A DNA stretch of 64,000 bases from Pusillimonas sp. MFBS29 (GTDB lineage Bacteria; Pseudomonadota; Gammaproteobacteria; Burkholderiales; Burkholderiaceae_B). The position numbers and the translations under genes were made by a program. Of the stretch, positions 43,152-50,720 are shown piece by piece. The stretch lies in assembly GCF_020687695.1 (NCBI RefSeq), contig NZ_JAJEWL010000006.1, positions 1-64,000 of the forward strand, given 5' to 3'. The notes under the pieces were generated by a model, which saw only the letters and a list, made by a program, of their open reading frames with translations, did no database searches and was not told where the DNA came from. Each line of letters begins with the position of its first letter. The first letter of the stretch is position 1.

Positions 43152-44447
43152 TCAGGCCCGTGTTCCCCAGGTATCCAGTGCGATGGCCTGGTACCAGGCT
43201 TCGCCGTACTGTGCCTCGAGTTTGCGGAAGTTCGCATCGGCCTCTTTGGGGCTGACGCCGCCGGAGGCTTCGGCCAGCTTGCCGTCCTTGATGGTGTACA
43301 AATGGCCAACGGAAATGCCGTAGTCGGGGGCGATCAGGCTGTAGCAGGTGTTCGTGAACGATGCCTGCGCCGGTGGTTTGCCGGCCAGCGCATTGACGAT
43401 GGCGGCGGCAGCGACCTTGGCCTGCGCGTTGGCCGAGAATCCCGACTTGGGCATGGGCGAGGCAATGGTGGCGTCTCCCACAACGTAGATGTCGGGAACG
43501 AGTTCGGATTCGAAGGTCTGTGGCTTGATGGGCACCCAGCCGCTGGCGTTCGTCACACCGGCCAATTCGGCAATGGCCCCCGCTTTCTGCGGGGGAATAA
43601 CGTTCAGCACATCGGCCTTGTGGATCTCGCCAAACTCGGTTTCAACGGACAGGTTCTTCGCATCCACGCGGACAACCTTGCCGTCTTTCGACAGTGGTAC
43701 CCATTCAATCAGATCGCCATAGAATTTGTTCCAGCCGTCCTGAAAAAGCCCTTGCTTCGAGAACGCATCTTTGGCGTCCAGGATGATGATCTTGGATTTG
43801 GGTTTGTTGTGTTTCAAATAGTGCGCCACCATGCTGACCCGTTCATAGGGGCCGGGCGGGCAGCGGAATGGGTTGGCGGGTGCGGCCATCAGGAAAGTGC
43901 CGCCGTCGGGCATGGATTCCAGCTGTTGCTTGAGCAGCCGGGTTTGTGCGCCGGCCTTCCAGGCATGAGGGGCCAGCTGAGCGGCCGCCTCGTCGTAGCC
44001 ATCAAGGCTGTTCCAGCGAAAATCAATACCGGGCGACAAGAGCAGCTTGTCGTAGGCCAGTGTTTGGCCGCCTGCCAGGCGTACTGTTCTGGCCGACGCA
44101 TCGACACCGGCGGCGAACTCGTGAACCACGTTAACGCCCAGCGCCCGCAGGTCATCGTAGCCATGGCCTTGCTGTTCGAAGGTGCGCAATCCGCCAAAAT
44201 ACAAATTGGTGAACGGGCAGGTGTAGAACGTTTTGGCGGGTTCGACCAAAGTGACATTGATGGCCGGGTTACGGCGCTTGATATAGCGGGCAGCTGTTGC
44301 GCCGCCAAAACCACCACCAATAACGACTACGTTGCCTGCCGAGGGACGGGCGTAGGAGGGAACAGACAATAACAGAGCGCCGGCGGCGGAGGTCTTGCCG
44401 ACACGGCTCAGCCATTGCCGACGGGATACATTGATGGCCTTGTTCAT
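43152..44447 (-). CDS. fccB: Flavocytochrome c sulfide dehydrogenase, flavoprotein subunit
   Basis: The 431-residue protein has a twin-arginine-like signal ([20 protein letters not shown]). Its FAD-binding Rossmann motif is [17 protein letters not shown], and [12 protein letters not shown] carries the cysteine that is covalently linked to FAD in this family. Active-site cysteines are in [10 protein letters not shown] and [10 protein letters not shown]. With the adjacent mono-haem cytochrome c it would form a FccAB-type sulfide dehydrogenase in the periplasm. It overlaps the cytochrome gene by one base. Confidence 0.9.
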   Translation of the reverse strand: MNKAINVSRRQWLSRVGKTSAAGALLLSVPSYARPSAGNVVVIGGGFGGATAARYIKRRNPAINVTLVEPAKTFYTCPFTNLYFGGLRTFEQQGHGYDDLRALGVNVVHEFAAGVDASARTVRLAGGQTLAYDKLLLSPGIDFRWNSLDGYDEAAAQLAPHAWKAGAQTRLLKQQLESMPDGGTFLMAAPANPFRCPPGPYERVSMVAHYLKHNKPKSKIIILDAKDAFSKQGLFQDGWNKFYGDLIEWVPLSKDGKVVRVDAKNLSVETEFGEIHKADVLNVIPPQKAGAIAELAGVTNASGWVPIKPQTFESELVPDIYVVGDATIASPMPKSGFSANAQAKVAAAAIVNALAGKPPAQASFTNTCYSLIAPDYGISVGHLYTIKDGKLAEASGGVSPKEADANFRKLEAQYGEAWYQAIALDTWGTRA

Positions 44448-44806
44448 TATTTCTTTCCTGCCTGGCTGGGTTGGGCTTGCGCCGGAATTTGCGAGAAATG
44501 CTGCGCAAGCGCGGCCAGATCCTCATCGCTGAATCCTTTTACCAAACGATTCATGATGGTGGTATTGGCAGGTGGTGTGTCTGACTTGAAGGCCTTGAGT
44601 TGTCCAAGCAGCACACTTTCGGGGCGTCCGGCTATGGAAGGAATACTGCCGGGTGAACGGCCATCGGTGCCATGGCAGTTGGCACAGGCGCCGGCCTGAA
44701 CGGTGATATCGAACGTGGATTGGGCTGCGGCCGGGGGCAGAAAGATTCCGACCGCAAAGGCCGAAATCAGCGTTGCTGCGCACGCCATTCTTGAAGCTAT
44801 ATGCAT
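44447..44806 (-). CDS. Periplasmic mono-haem cytochrome c (FccA-like)
   Basis: The ATG at 44806 follows AAGGCGAG and gives 119 residues. A signal peptide (about 1-29, ending PPAAAQ) leads to the haem motif [11 protein letters not shown] and a later methionine ligand candidate in [13 protein letters not shown]. It belongs to the class I cytochrome c fold. It is the first gene of a sub-operon with fccB, suggesting that it is the electron acceptor subunit. A 136-base gap without genes separates it from soxZ. Confidence 0.9.
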   Translation of the reverse strand: MHIASRMACAATLISAFAVGIFLPPAAAQSTFDITVQAGACANCHGTDGRSPGSIPSIAGRPESVLLGQLKAFKSDTPPANTTIMNRLVKGFSDEDLAALAQHFSQIPAQAQPSQAGKK

Positions 44807-44942
44807 GGATCTCGCCTTAGGCAATTTGTAAGAATTCGTATGGTACCCAGAGGCCTACCCAATGCAAACGACCATTAATATTGATGCTTATGCGTTTTTG
44901 TTATATGTGTGCCCCAGGTACATGGGCGCGTGCTTCAGGGGT

Positions 44943-45269
44943 TTATCCCGCCACCAGCAATGCTTTGCTGCCGGTGATGACCGTGCCTTCGTCGTCTACC
45001 CATTTGAACTGCAATTCACCCGATTTCCGGGCCACGAACGTGAACTCGATATACGGGTTCTGCGAAATGGCCGTCTCGGGTTGCCAGGTGAACAGCAGCT
45101 CGCCGTCGATACGGGCTTCGAACTCGGTAACGATGTTGCGCGCAATGGCATTGCCGTTGCTGTCGGGGCGCAAGCCGGTTTCCATGCGGTGTTCGATCAG
45201 GGCGCGTGTGCGAACTATCTCGCCAGGCTTGGGGCTGGCATTGCTGATCCAGATACGTGGTTTGCTCAT
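44943..45269 (-). CDS. soxZ: Sulfur-oxidation carrier protein SoxZ
   Basis: The 108-residue protein matches SoxZ: MSKPRIWISNASPKPGEIV, EFEARIDGELLFTWQPETAIS and an Ig-like fold ending in VTGSKAL-type sequence (here ITGSKALLVAG). SoxZ pairs with SoxY, which carries the sulfur substrate. It starts 13 bases after soxY. Confidence 0.93.
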   Translation of the reverse strand: MSKPRIWISNASPKPGEIVRTRALIEHRMETGLRPDSNGNAIARNIVTEFEARIDGELLFTWQPETAISQNPYIEFTFVARKSGELQFKWVDDEGTVITGSKALLVAG

Positions 45270-45282
45270 GCTTGAACCTTGT

Positions 45283-45789
45283 TTACATGCCGCAGCCGCC
45301 GGCTGTCACGGTGATGTGCTGGCGAGCCATCAGGACTCGTCCGTCATTCATCCGGGCCAGGGCCCTGATGGATTGGGTTTCAATCAGCCGCAGTCGTACG
45401 GCGATCTCGGCCGTGCCTGCCAGGGGCGTAAAGGCAAAGCGGCAGGCCAGTGGCCGCGGATTGCCTTCTGCCAGAAGAATCATTTCTTCGCAGTAGGACT
45501 CAGGCGTGATCGGCAGTTCGACCATGGCCTTGACCGGCACAGCGGAGGGATTATCGCCAAGCACAGGCAGTTCGAGCTTCAGGCCTTGCTCCAGGGGCTG
45601 CCGGCCTTTCAGGAACTCGTTGATGATGGCCTGGATTTCTTCCGGATTGGCCGGTTTTAAAGGCGGTAGCGTTGTTTGTTGCGCCAACAGGGCGGTAGGC
45701 GCCAGCGTCAGGCCCAGCCCGAGCGCCGAGCCTGCAAGCAGCTGGCGGCGCTGGGCAAAGCCCTTGTTGCCATGATTAAAGGAAGTCAT
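45283..45789 (-). CDS. soxY: Sulfur-oxidation carrier protein SoxY
   Basis: The ATG at 45789 gives 168 residues. A twin-arginine-type signal is present (FAQRRQLLAGSALGLGLTLAP). SoxY features include QAIINEFLKGR and LKLELPVLGDNPSAVPV. The C-terminus is HITVTAGGCGM, whereas known SoxY proteins end GGCGG. The cysteine that covalently binds the sulfur intermediate is retained. It overlaps the upstream flavoprotein gene by 14 bases, so it is co-translated. Confidence 0.92.
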   Translation of the reverse strand: MTSFNHGNKGFAQRRQLLAGSALGLGLTLAPTALLAQQTTLPPLKPANPEEIQAIINEFLKGRQPLEQGLKLELPVLGDNPSAVPVKAMVELPITPESYCEEMILLAEGNPRPLACRFAFTPLAGTAEIAVRLRLIETQSIRALARMNDGRVLMARQHITVTAGGCGM

Positions 45790-47104
45790 TGAAACGGTTT
45801 TTGATCCATGCAAAATCTTCGGCGACCAGATCGTGCGTGCGCACGTCCATGTCGATCTGGGTTTGTAGTACTTTGCCCGTGGCATCCAGGTTGTATTCGA
45901 ACTTGACCGAGATCTCTTCCTGGGGATCGCCATTAACCATCATGTAGCACAGGTTGTCGGGCAGCACAGGAACGACCTCTTTGTCGGCAACGCGCTCAGC
46001 AATGTTGCGGGCAACGATCTGGCCGATGGCATTGGCAACGTGTGCGCTTTTCGGGTAATGGCCGAATTGGTCTGAAATGAAACCCATGGAGTCACCCACG
46101 ATGTATACATTTTCATCGGAGTTGGCCGTGAATAGGCGCGGATGCATGTCGGCCCAGCCGGTAGGCTTGCCATCGGGGGTTTTTCCGATCAGGTCGGCAT
46201 ACCAGACCATGTCGGCTGCCTGATGCGGTGGCATGAGTATCGCATCGTCGAAATCAAAATCACCCGCTACGGTCTTGATCCGCTTGTTGTAGGGGTCGAC
46301 CTCTTTGATGGCTGCGTTGGGCACGTGTGCAATGATGTCGGGGTACAGTTCTTCGAATGCGGCGCGGTAGCCTTCCCCTATGGGTGCGATCTTGGGCTTG
46401 GGGTCGAGTATAAGTATCTTGCCTGGTATCTTGTTGGTTTTGATATGCCAGGCGATCAGGCAGGCGCGCTCGTAGGGCGATGGCGGACAGCGGTGCGGCG
46501 GCGGCGGCAAGGTCATGACTATGGTGCCACCCTTGAACGCTTTGACCTTGTGCTTGAGCGACAGCATTTCTGCATTCGGCACGTAGGCGTTGGGAAAATG
46601 CTGGCGCGTGTACTCAGCTGTAGCAACGTCGTTGCCAAACCAGGCGTCGTAGGCGTTGCGTATGCCGCCCGACAAAATCAGGTAGTCGTAATCGATGCTG
46701 CCATGGCTGGTGCGCACGGTTTTCGTATCACGCTCAATGCCTATGACCTCGGTATTGACCAGTGTATAGCCATATTTAAGGGCAGGAGCAAGCATGTCGT
46801 GATTAAGGAAATCGGTATTCACGATATCGATCAGCCACTTGTTGCTCATGGGGCCCGACCAGAAGGTGGGGTTGCGTTCCAGCAGCACGACGTCGGCCTG
46901 GGGGATGAGCTCGCGCAGATAGCGTGCCGCCGTCATGCCGCCCCAGCCTCCGCCGCACACAACTATGCGCGGGCCTTTGCCGCGCCGAGGCAAGAGCTGA
47001 GTCTTGCCATGAATGGCCAGCGGTGCAGTCTGGCCGGTGGAAGAGAGGGCAAGGGTGCCTGTTGCCAGCACCGGAGTGGCCAGCAGAAAACCTCTTCTAT
47101 TCAT
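45776..47104 (-). CDS. Second flavocytochrome c/sulfide dehydrogenase-like flavoprotein (SoxF-like)
   Basis: The ATG at 47104 (MNRRGFLLATPV, twin-arginine signal) follows AAGGAG and gives 442 residues. The FAD motif is IVVCGGGWGGMTAARYL, and C-terminal FCSD sequence is present. It retains cysteines in HRCPPSPYER and DNLCYMM but has SGPMSN where the covalent-FAD cysteine stands in FccB (TCPFTN), so FAD is probably non-covalent. It is the first gene of the sox cluster. Its relation to SoxF or to sulfide:quinone oxidoreductase is undecided. Confidence 0.85.
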   Translation of the reverse strand: MNRRGFLLATPVLATGTLALSSTGQTAPLAIHGKTQLLPRRGKGPRIVVCGGGWGGMTAARYLRELIPQADVVLLERNPTFWSGPMSNKWLIDIVNTDFLNHDMLAPALKYGYTLVNTEVIGIERDTKTVRTSHGSIDYDYLILSGGIRNAYDAWFGNDVATAEYTRQHFPNAYVPNAEMLSLKHKVKAFKGGTIVMTLPPPPHRCPPSPYERACLIAWHIKTNKIPGKILILDPKPKIAPIGEGYRAAFEELYPDIIAHVPNAAIKEVDPYNKRIKTVAGDFDFDDAILMPPHQAADMVWYADLIGKTPDGKPTGWADMHPRLFTANSDENVYIVGDSMGFISDQFGHYPKSAHVANAIGQIVARNIAERVADKEVVPVLPDNLCYMMVNGDPQEEISVKFEYNLDATGKVLQTQIDMDVRTHDLVAEDFAWIKNRFNDFL

Positions 47105-47199
47105 GGGAAGACTCCTTATAGTCATGACATGACATACAAAAAACCGTGCTTACTATAACCTGAATAGCGTGGGTGTGGTGGGCCGGCGCGCAAGCCGGA

Positions 47200-47222
47200 G
47201 ATCAAGTTTTGATCAAGATCAG
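47200..47222 (-). promoter_or_regulatory. Candidate FNR-type/palindromic operator upstream of the sox cluster
   Basis: GATCAAGTTTTGATC (47200-47214) is a 6-3-6 palindrome. The overlapping TTGATCAAGATCAG (47209-47222) matches TTGAT-N4-ATCAA at nine of ten defined bases. It lies about 95 bases before the flavoprotein start codon, just downstream of parA. Confidence 0.4.
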
Positions 47223-47236
47223 CTAGCGTTCATTAC

Positions 47237-47983
47237 CTACAGGATACGGCTCATGATTTCTTCGGCTAGCTCGTGGTAAGCAATGCCTGCGGGGCTGTTG
47301 GCCGCGGTGGCCATGACAGGCGCCCGGTGTATGCCCATGCGCTCTATGTCGGAGGCAAATGGGATATGGGTTTTCAGGAAGCGTTTGCTGAACTTGTTTC
47401 CCATGGACTGCATGGTTTCGGCGTGAAGGTTTTTTACACCCTGCACCATGGAGAAAAAACCATGAAGCTTCTGTACCGGCAGCTTGTTCTCTTGGAAAAA
47501 GTCGATAAGCTGTTCGAAGGTTCGTTCAGAAAGCGTGGTGGGAATGACGGGCACCAGAATGGCATCGGCCGAGTGAAAGACATTCTGCGACAGCGTGGAA
47601 ATGGTGGGAGGGCAGTCCAGCACGATCACATCGTACTCGCCTTTGACGGCCTTTAATGACTTATGCAGCCGATTATGGCTATTGCGCATTTGCGAGAGGA
47701 ACACATCGAAATCCCGGAAGCTCATGTTGGCCGGCAGGATATCAAGGTTTTCGTAATCGCTGCCGCGAATCGCGCCGGCGAATTTTTCGGCGTCTTTGAA
47801 AAATGCCGTGTCGGCCAGCTTCCGGGATGGTTTGACGCGGAAATAAAAGCCCGACGCACCTTGAGGATCAAGATCGCACAATAATGTTCGATAGCCCGAC
47901 GCGGCCATTGCATAGGCCAGGTTTACGGATGCGGCTGTCTTGCCGACGCCGCCCTTGTTCGAGTAGCAGGCAATGATTTTCAT
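47237..47983 (-). CDS. ParA-family ATPase
   Basis: The 248-residue protein has a deviant Walker A at the very N-terminus (SNKGGVGKTAASVNLAYAMAASG, K10 and K15) and Walker B in EYDVIVLDCPPTIS. No N-terminal HTH is present, so it is the short ParA type, as found in chromosomal cargo-positioning systems. It overlaps the CHAD gene by four bases and is the third gene of a three-gene operon with a putative RHH protein. It is not beside parB or an origin. Confidence 0.92.
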   Translation of the reverse strand: MKIIACYSNKGGVGKTAASVNLAYAMAASGYRTLLCDLDPQGASGFYFRVKPSRKLADTAFFKDAEKFAGAIRGSDYENLDILPANMSFRDFDVFLSQMRNSHNRLHKSLKAVKGEYDVIVLDCPPTISTLSQNVFHSADAILVPVIPTTLSERTFEQLIDFFQENKLPVQKLHGFFSMVQGVKNLHAETMQSMGNKFSKRFLKTHIPFASDIERMGIHRAPVMATAANSPAGIAYHELAEEIMSRIL

Positions 47984-49515
47984 GGGGCTTGAACCTTGGG
48001 TTTTTGAAAAAGCGCACGGAATCTGTCTTGTGTTTCAGGACTGTTGAAGCGCGCGAAGCTTTTCACGATGCTGGAGCGCTCTTTGATTTGGCGTGCATGA
48101 AGCACGGCAATCAGCGCCCCCACGCTTTGGGCTACCTGGAATTTGTGGTTGCCCCGCCCGTCAGGCAGTGCGTCCAGCATTTCCTGAAGCTTGATTTGCT
48201 GAATCGAATAATCGTTGAATAATCCCAGGTTCGCTTGCAGCCGTTTTAGGGATTTGAACAATTTCCTGAAAGGTCCGGCGGGAAATATCGTGGCGAAGAA
48301 TTCCATGAGATAGCGCAGCTTCTTGCACTGTATGCGCAAGGCGTGAATTTCGGTGTCGGGGGTGGCGGCATCGAGCCCTGACGCGATCTTACATACCTTG
48401 CGATAGCGCTTCCAGATCAGTTTGCTGGCGTACTCGTGTGCCGGCAATAGGGCGTTTGGCCCTTGGGGCAGGTTGCCGGCCTGCTCGAAACAAGCGGCCA
48501 GACCGGCGATTTCATGCTGGTAAGCCGGGCTGCGCAGGTGGCGCGCCAGCTTGCCGTGTTCGGTGTGCCGCTGTTCAGACAGCGCGTTGTAAAGGGTGTT
48601 CAGCCCCTGGTGCAGCTCTGTGGGTAAAAGATCGTAATAAGCCTGTTTTTCCAGCAGATAGACATCGAGGTCGCGTAGCGGGCCGGTGGGCGCCATGATG
48701 GCTGAGAACCTGGCTTTCAGGCTGGCGGTTTGGGCCTCGGCGTAGATCCCCTTGAACAGGCTCAGGACCGAGCGGATCTTGCGCAATTGAACACGATAAT
48801 CGTGCAGGAATTCGGTGTCGTAGTCCGCAACTATGCCGTCTTCGTTCGCCCGGGCGATGGGCAGGTGGGTGGCGATGATCTGGTTTGCCGCAGTGAACGC
48901 GCTTGCATCGTGCGCTATGGAGATTTTCGGTTTGGCGGCATAGGCGGACTGCGGGGGAAAAAGCTGGCCATACAGTGCCATGCTATCGAAGGCCTCCCCG
49001 CCCAGATCGAGTATCTGTTGCTGTACCGCCGTCAGTGAGGCGTCGTAGCCCCTGATGGGCTGGACCAGTGCCAGGGCGGCGGCTTGTTCTTCCTGGGCCG
49101 TAATGAACAGCAACCGAACCCGGCAATGTGTTTTTTCTTCGTCGTCTGTGAAAGACAGTGTGGCGTACTGACGCTGACCTGAGCCGCAGGGCAGCAGCCG
49201 GCGCAGCGGCGACAGATCGGATAGCGCCTGCTTGAGGGGGCTTGCGGGCAGATCTGTGATGAAATTTGCAGCGCCCTTGGGCAAGGGCGCTGTGATGCGG
49301 CCGGACTGTCCGAACAGTTCCAGCGAGGTGTCGGTGTGCAACAGCATGCGCCCCGACTGGCGTAAGGGCTGATCGAAGCAATCGAGCAAGCTATAGGGCG
49401 ATATATCGGTGTCGAATATGAGGACGGGTTTGAGCGGCCCGACAGATTGATTAATGATATTGTTTACTGACGCGACCGGCAGCTGATAGCAGGCAGGGGT
49501 GGGTTTATTCATCAT
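47980..49515 (-). CDS. CHAD-domain protein
   Basis: The 511-residue protein has a C-terminal CHAD domain (about 205-490) with the conserved helical motifs HDYRVQLRKIRSVL and HALRIQCKKLRYLMEFF; the histidine and lysine/arginine residues bind inorganic polyphosphate in studied examples. The N-terminal 200 residues include LPCGSGQRQYATLSF and might be a degenerate CYTH domain, but the ExExK motif was not seen. It overlaps the upstream RHH gene and the downstream parA by four bases each. Confidence 0.88.
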   Translation of the reverse strand: MMNKPTPACYQLPVASVNNIINQSVGPLKPVLIFDTDISPYSLLDCFDQPLRQSGRMLLHTDTSLELFGQSGRITAPLPKGAANFITDLPASPLKQALSDLSPLRRLLPCGSGQRQYATLSFTDDEEKTHCRVRLLFITAQEEQAAALALVQPIRGYDASLTAVQQQILDLGGEAFDSMALYGQLFPPQSAYAAKPKISIAHDASAFTAANQIIATHLPIARANEDGIVADYDTEFLHDYRVQLRKIRSVLSLFKGIYAEAQTASLKARFSAIMAPTGPLRDLDVYLLEKQAYYDLLPTELHQGLNTLYNALSEQRHTEHGKLARHLRSPAYQHEIAGLAACFEQAGNLPQGPNALLPAHEYASKLIWKRYRKVCKIASGLDAATPDTEIHALRIQCKKLRYLMEFFATIFPAGPFRKLFKSLKRLQANLGLFNDYSIQQIKLQEMLDALPDGRGNHKFQVAQSVGALIAVLHARQIKERSSIVKSFARFNSPETQDRFRALFQKPKVQAP

Positions 49516-49691
49516 TGCTTCTTTAAAGGGGTTTCCAGATATGCCTGTATCAGCGTTTCAATGATTCTCTGCACGCTGGTGTCTTGTTCAATAGCGCGAA
49601 TCTTGAGTGCTTTCAGTGTCTTTTTTTCGAGCCGCAAAGAGGTGTTCTTTTTATCGTCGGCTGCTGTGCCTTCTGACTTGTGTTTTGCCAT
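49512..49691 (-). CDS. Small ribbon-helix-helix-like protein
   Basis: The ATG at 49691 opens a 59-residue frame ending TGA at 49512. A basic N-terminus (MAKHKSEGTAADDKK) is followed by NTSLRLEKKTLKALKIRAIE, a beta-strand/helix pattern of the RHH (CopG/ParG/Arc) fold, and a second helix QRIIETLIQAYL. This size and shape resemble ParG-type centromere-binding partners of ParA. It is the first gene of the operon and its stop overlaps the CHAD start as ATGA. DNA- or ATPase-binding is inferred only. Confidence 0.72.
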   Translation of the reverse strand: MAKHKSEGTAADDKKNTSLRLEKKTLKALKIRAIEQDTSVQRIIETLIQAYLETPLKKQ

Positions 49692-49812
49692 ACTATTTCA
49701 CTCTTACAATGACGTCATTATTTCATGACGTTTAAAGGTGGTCAAGAAAGCGCGCCGGCTTCATAATTCGGGTTTGCAGCTTCAAACATGCTGGCAACCG
49801 CCCGGAGGCGCG

Positions 49813-50703
49813 ATGACCCGACTGACAGCCAAAGACTTTTCCCCTGAATTGCTCGAGCTCTACGATCATTATGTGCACGGGAAAATCGACAAGCGTGAAT
49901 TCCTGGCGCTGGCGGGCAAGTTCGCCCTGGGCGGCCTGACCGCATCGGCCATCCTGGCAGCGCTGCGGCCCAACTACGCGTGGGCCCAGCAGATATCCTT
50001 TACCGACCCCGACATCGTGGCCGAATATATTACTTATCCGTCGCCCCAGGGGCACGGGCAAGTGCGGGCTTACCTGGTGCGGCCCGCCAAGGCACCGGGC
50101 AAGGTGCCGGCGGTGGTTGTGGTGCACGAGAACCGTGGCTTGAACCCCTACATTGAAGACGTGGCCAGGCGGGTAGCCAAGGCAGGATTTATCGCCCTGG
50201 CGCCCGATGGCCTTAGTTCCAAAGGGGGCTATCCAGGCAATGACGATAAGGGCAGGGAATTGCAGAAGCAGGTTGACCCGGTCAAGCTCATGAACGACTT
50301 TTTCGCGGCACTGGAATTCATGGCGGCTTACGAAGGTGCAAGCGGCAAGGTCGGCATTACCGGTTTTTGCTACGGCGGTGGCGTTGCCAATGCGGCGGCG
50401 GTGGCCTATCCCGAGCTGGCGGCGGCGGTTCCCTTCTACGGCCGCCAGGCCAATCCGGATGATGTCGCGCGCATCAAGGCGCCCTTGCTATTGCATTATG
50501 CCGAAAACGACCCGCGTGTGAACGAAGGGTGGCCGGCCTACGAGGCCGCCCTGAAGCAGCAGGGCAAAACCTACGAAGCCTATGTTTATCCCGGAACCAA
50601 CCACGGCTTTCATAACGACTCCACTCCGCGCTACGACCAGGCGGCGGCCGAGCTGGCCTGGAACCGCACCATAGCCTGGTTCAAGCAATACCTGCTGGCC
50701 TGA
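49813..50703 (+). CDS. Dienelactone hydrolase-family protein with export signal
   Basis: The ATG at 49813 follows GGAGGCG and gives 296 residues. A YghX-like N-terminus (DHYVHGKIDKREFLALAGKF, about 19-38) precedes a hydrophobic segment and a possible signal cleavage at AWAQQ. The alpha/beta-hydrolase triad is C186 (GFCYGGG), D233 (ENDPRV) and H264 (TNHGFHN). The family hydrolyses dienelactone or other carboxylic esters, and the substrate here is unknown. It diverges from the RHH-CHAD-ParA operon. Confidence 0.87.
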   Translation: MTRLTAKDFSPELLELYDHYVHGKIDKREFLALAGKFALGGLTASAILAALRPNYAWAQQISFTDPDIVAEYITYPSPQGHGQVRAYLVRPAKAPGKVPAVVVVHENRGLNPYIEDVARRVAKAGFIALAPDGLSSKGGYPGNDDKGRELQKQVDPVKLMNDFFAALEFMAAYEGASGKVGITGFCYGGGVANAAAVAYPELAAAVPFYGRQANPDDVARIKAPLLLHYAENDPRVNEGWPAYEAALKQQGKTYEAYVYPGTNHGFHNDSTPRYDQAAAELAWNRTIAWFKQYLLA

Positions 50704-50720
50704 ACCAGGCTACGTGGCGT

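Noticed and set aside
43062-44372. A 436-residue open frame antisense to fccB and the YeeE-like gene
   Set aside because: FAD, cysteine and transporter motifs lie on the minus strand; the plus-strand frame has no recognisable domain.
46142-47158. A 338-residue open frame antisense to the second flavoprotein
   Set aside because: Shadow of the flavoprotein; the flavin motif and the ribosome-binding site are on the other strand.
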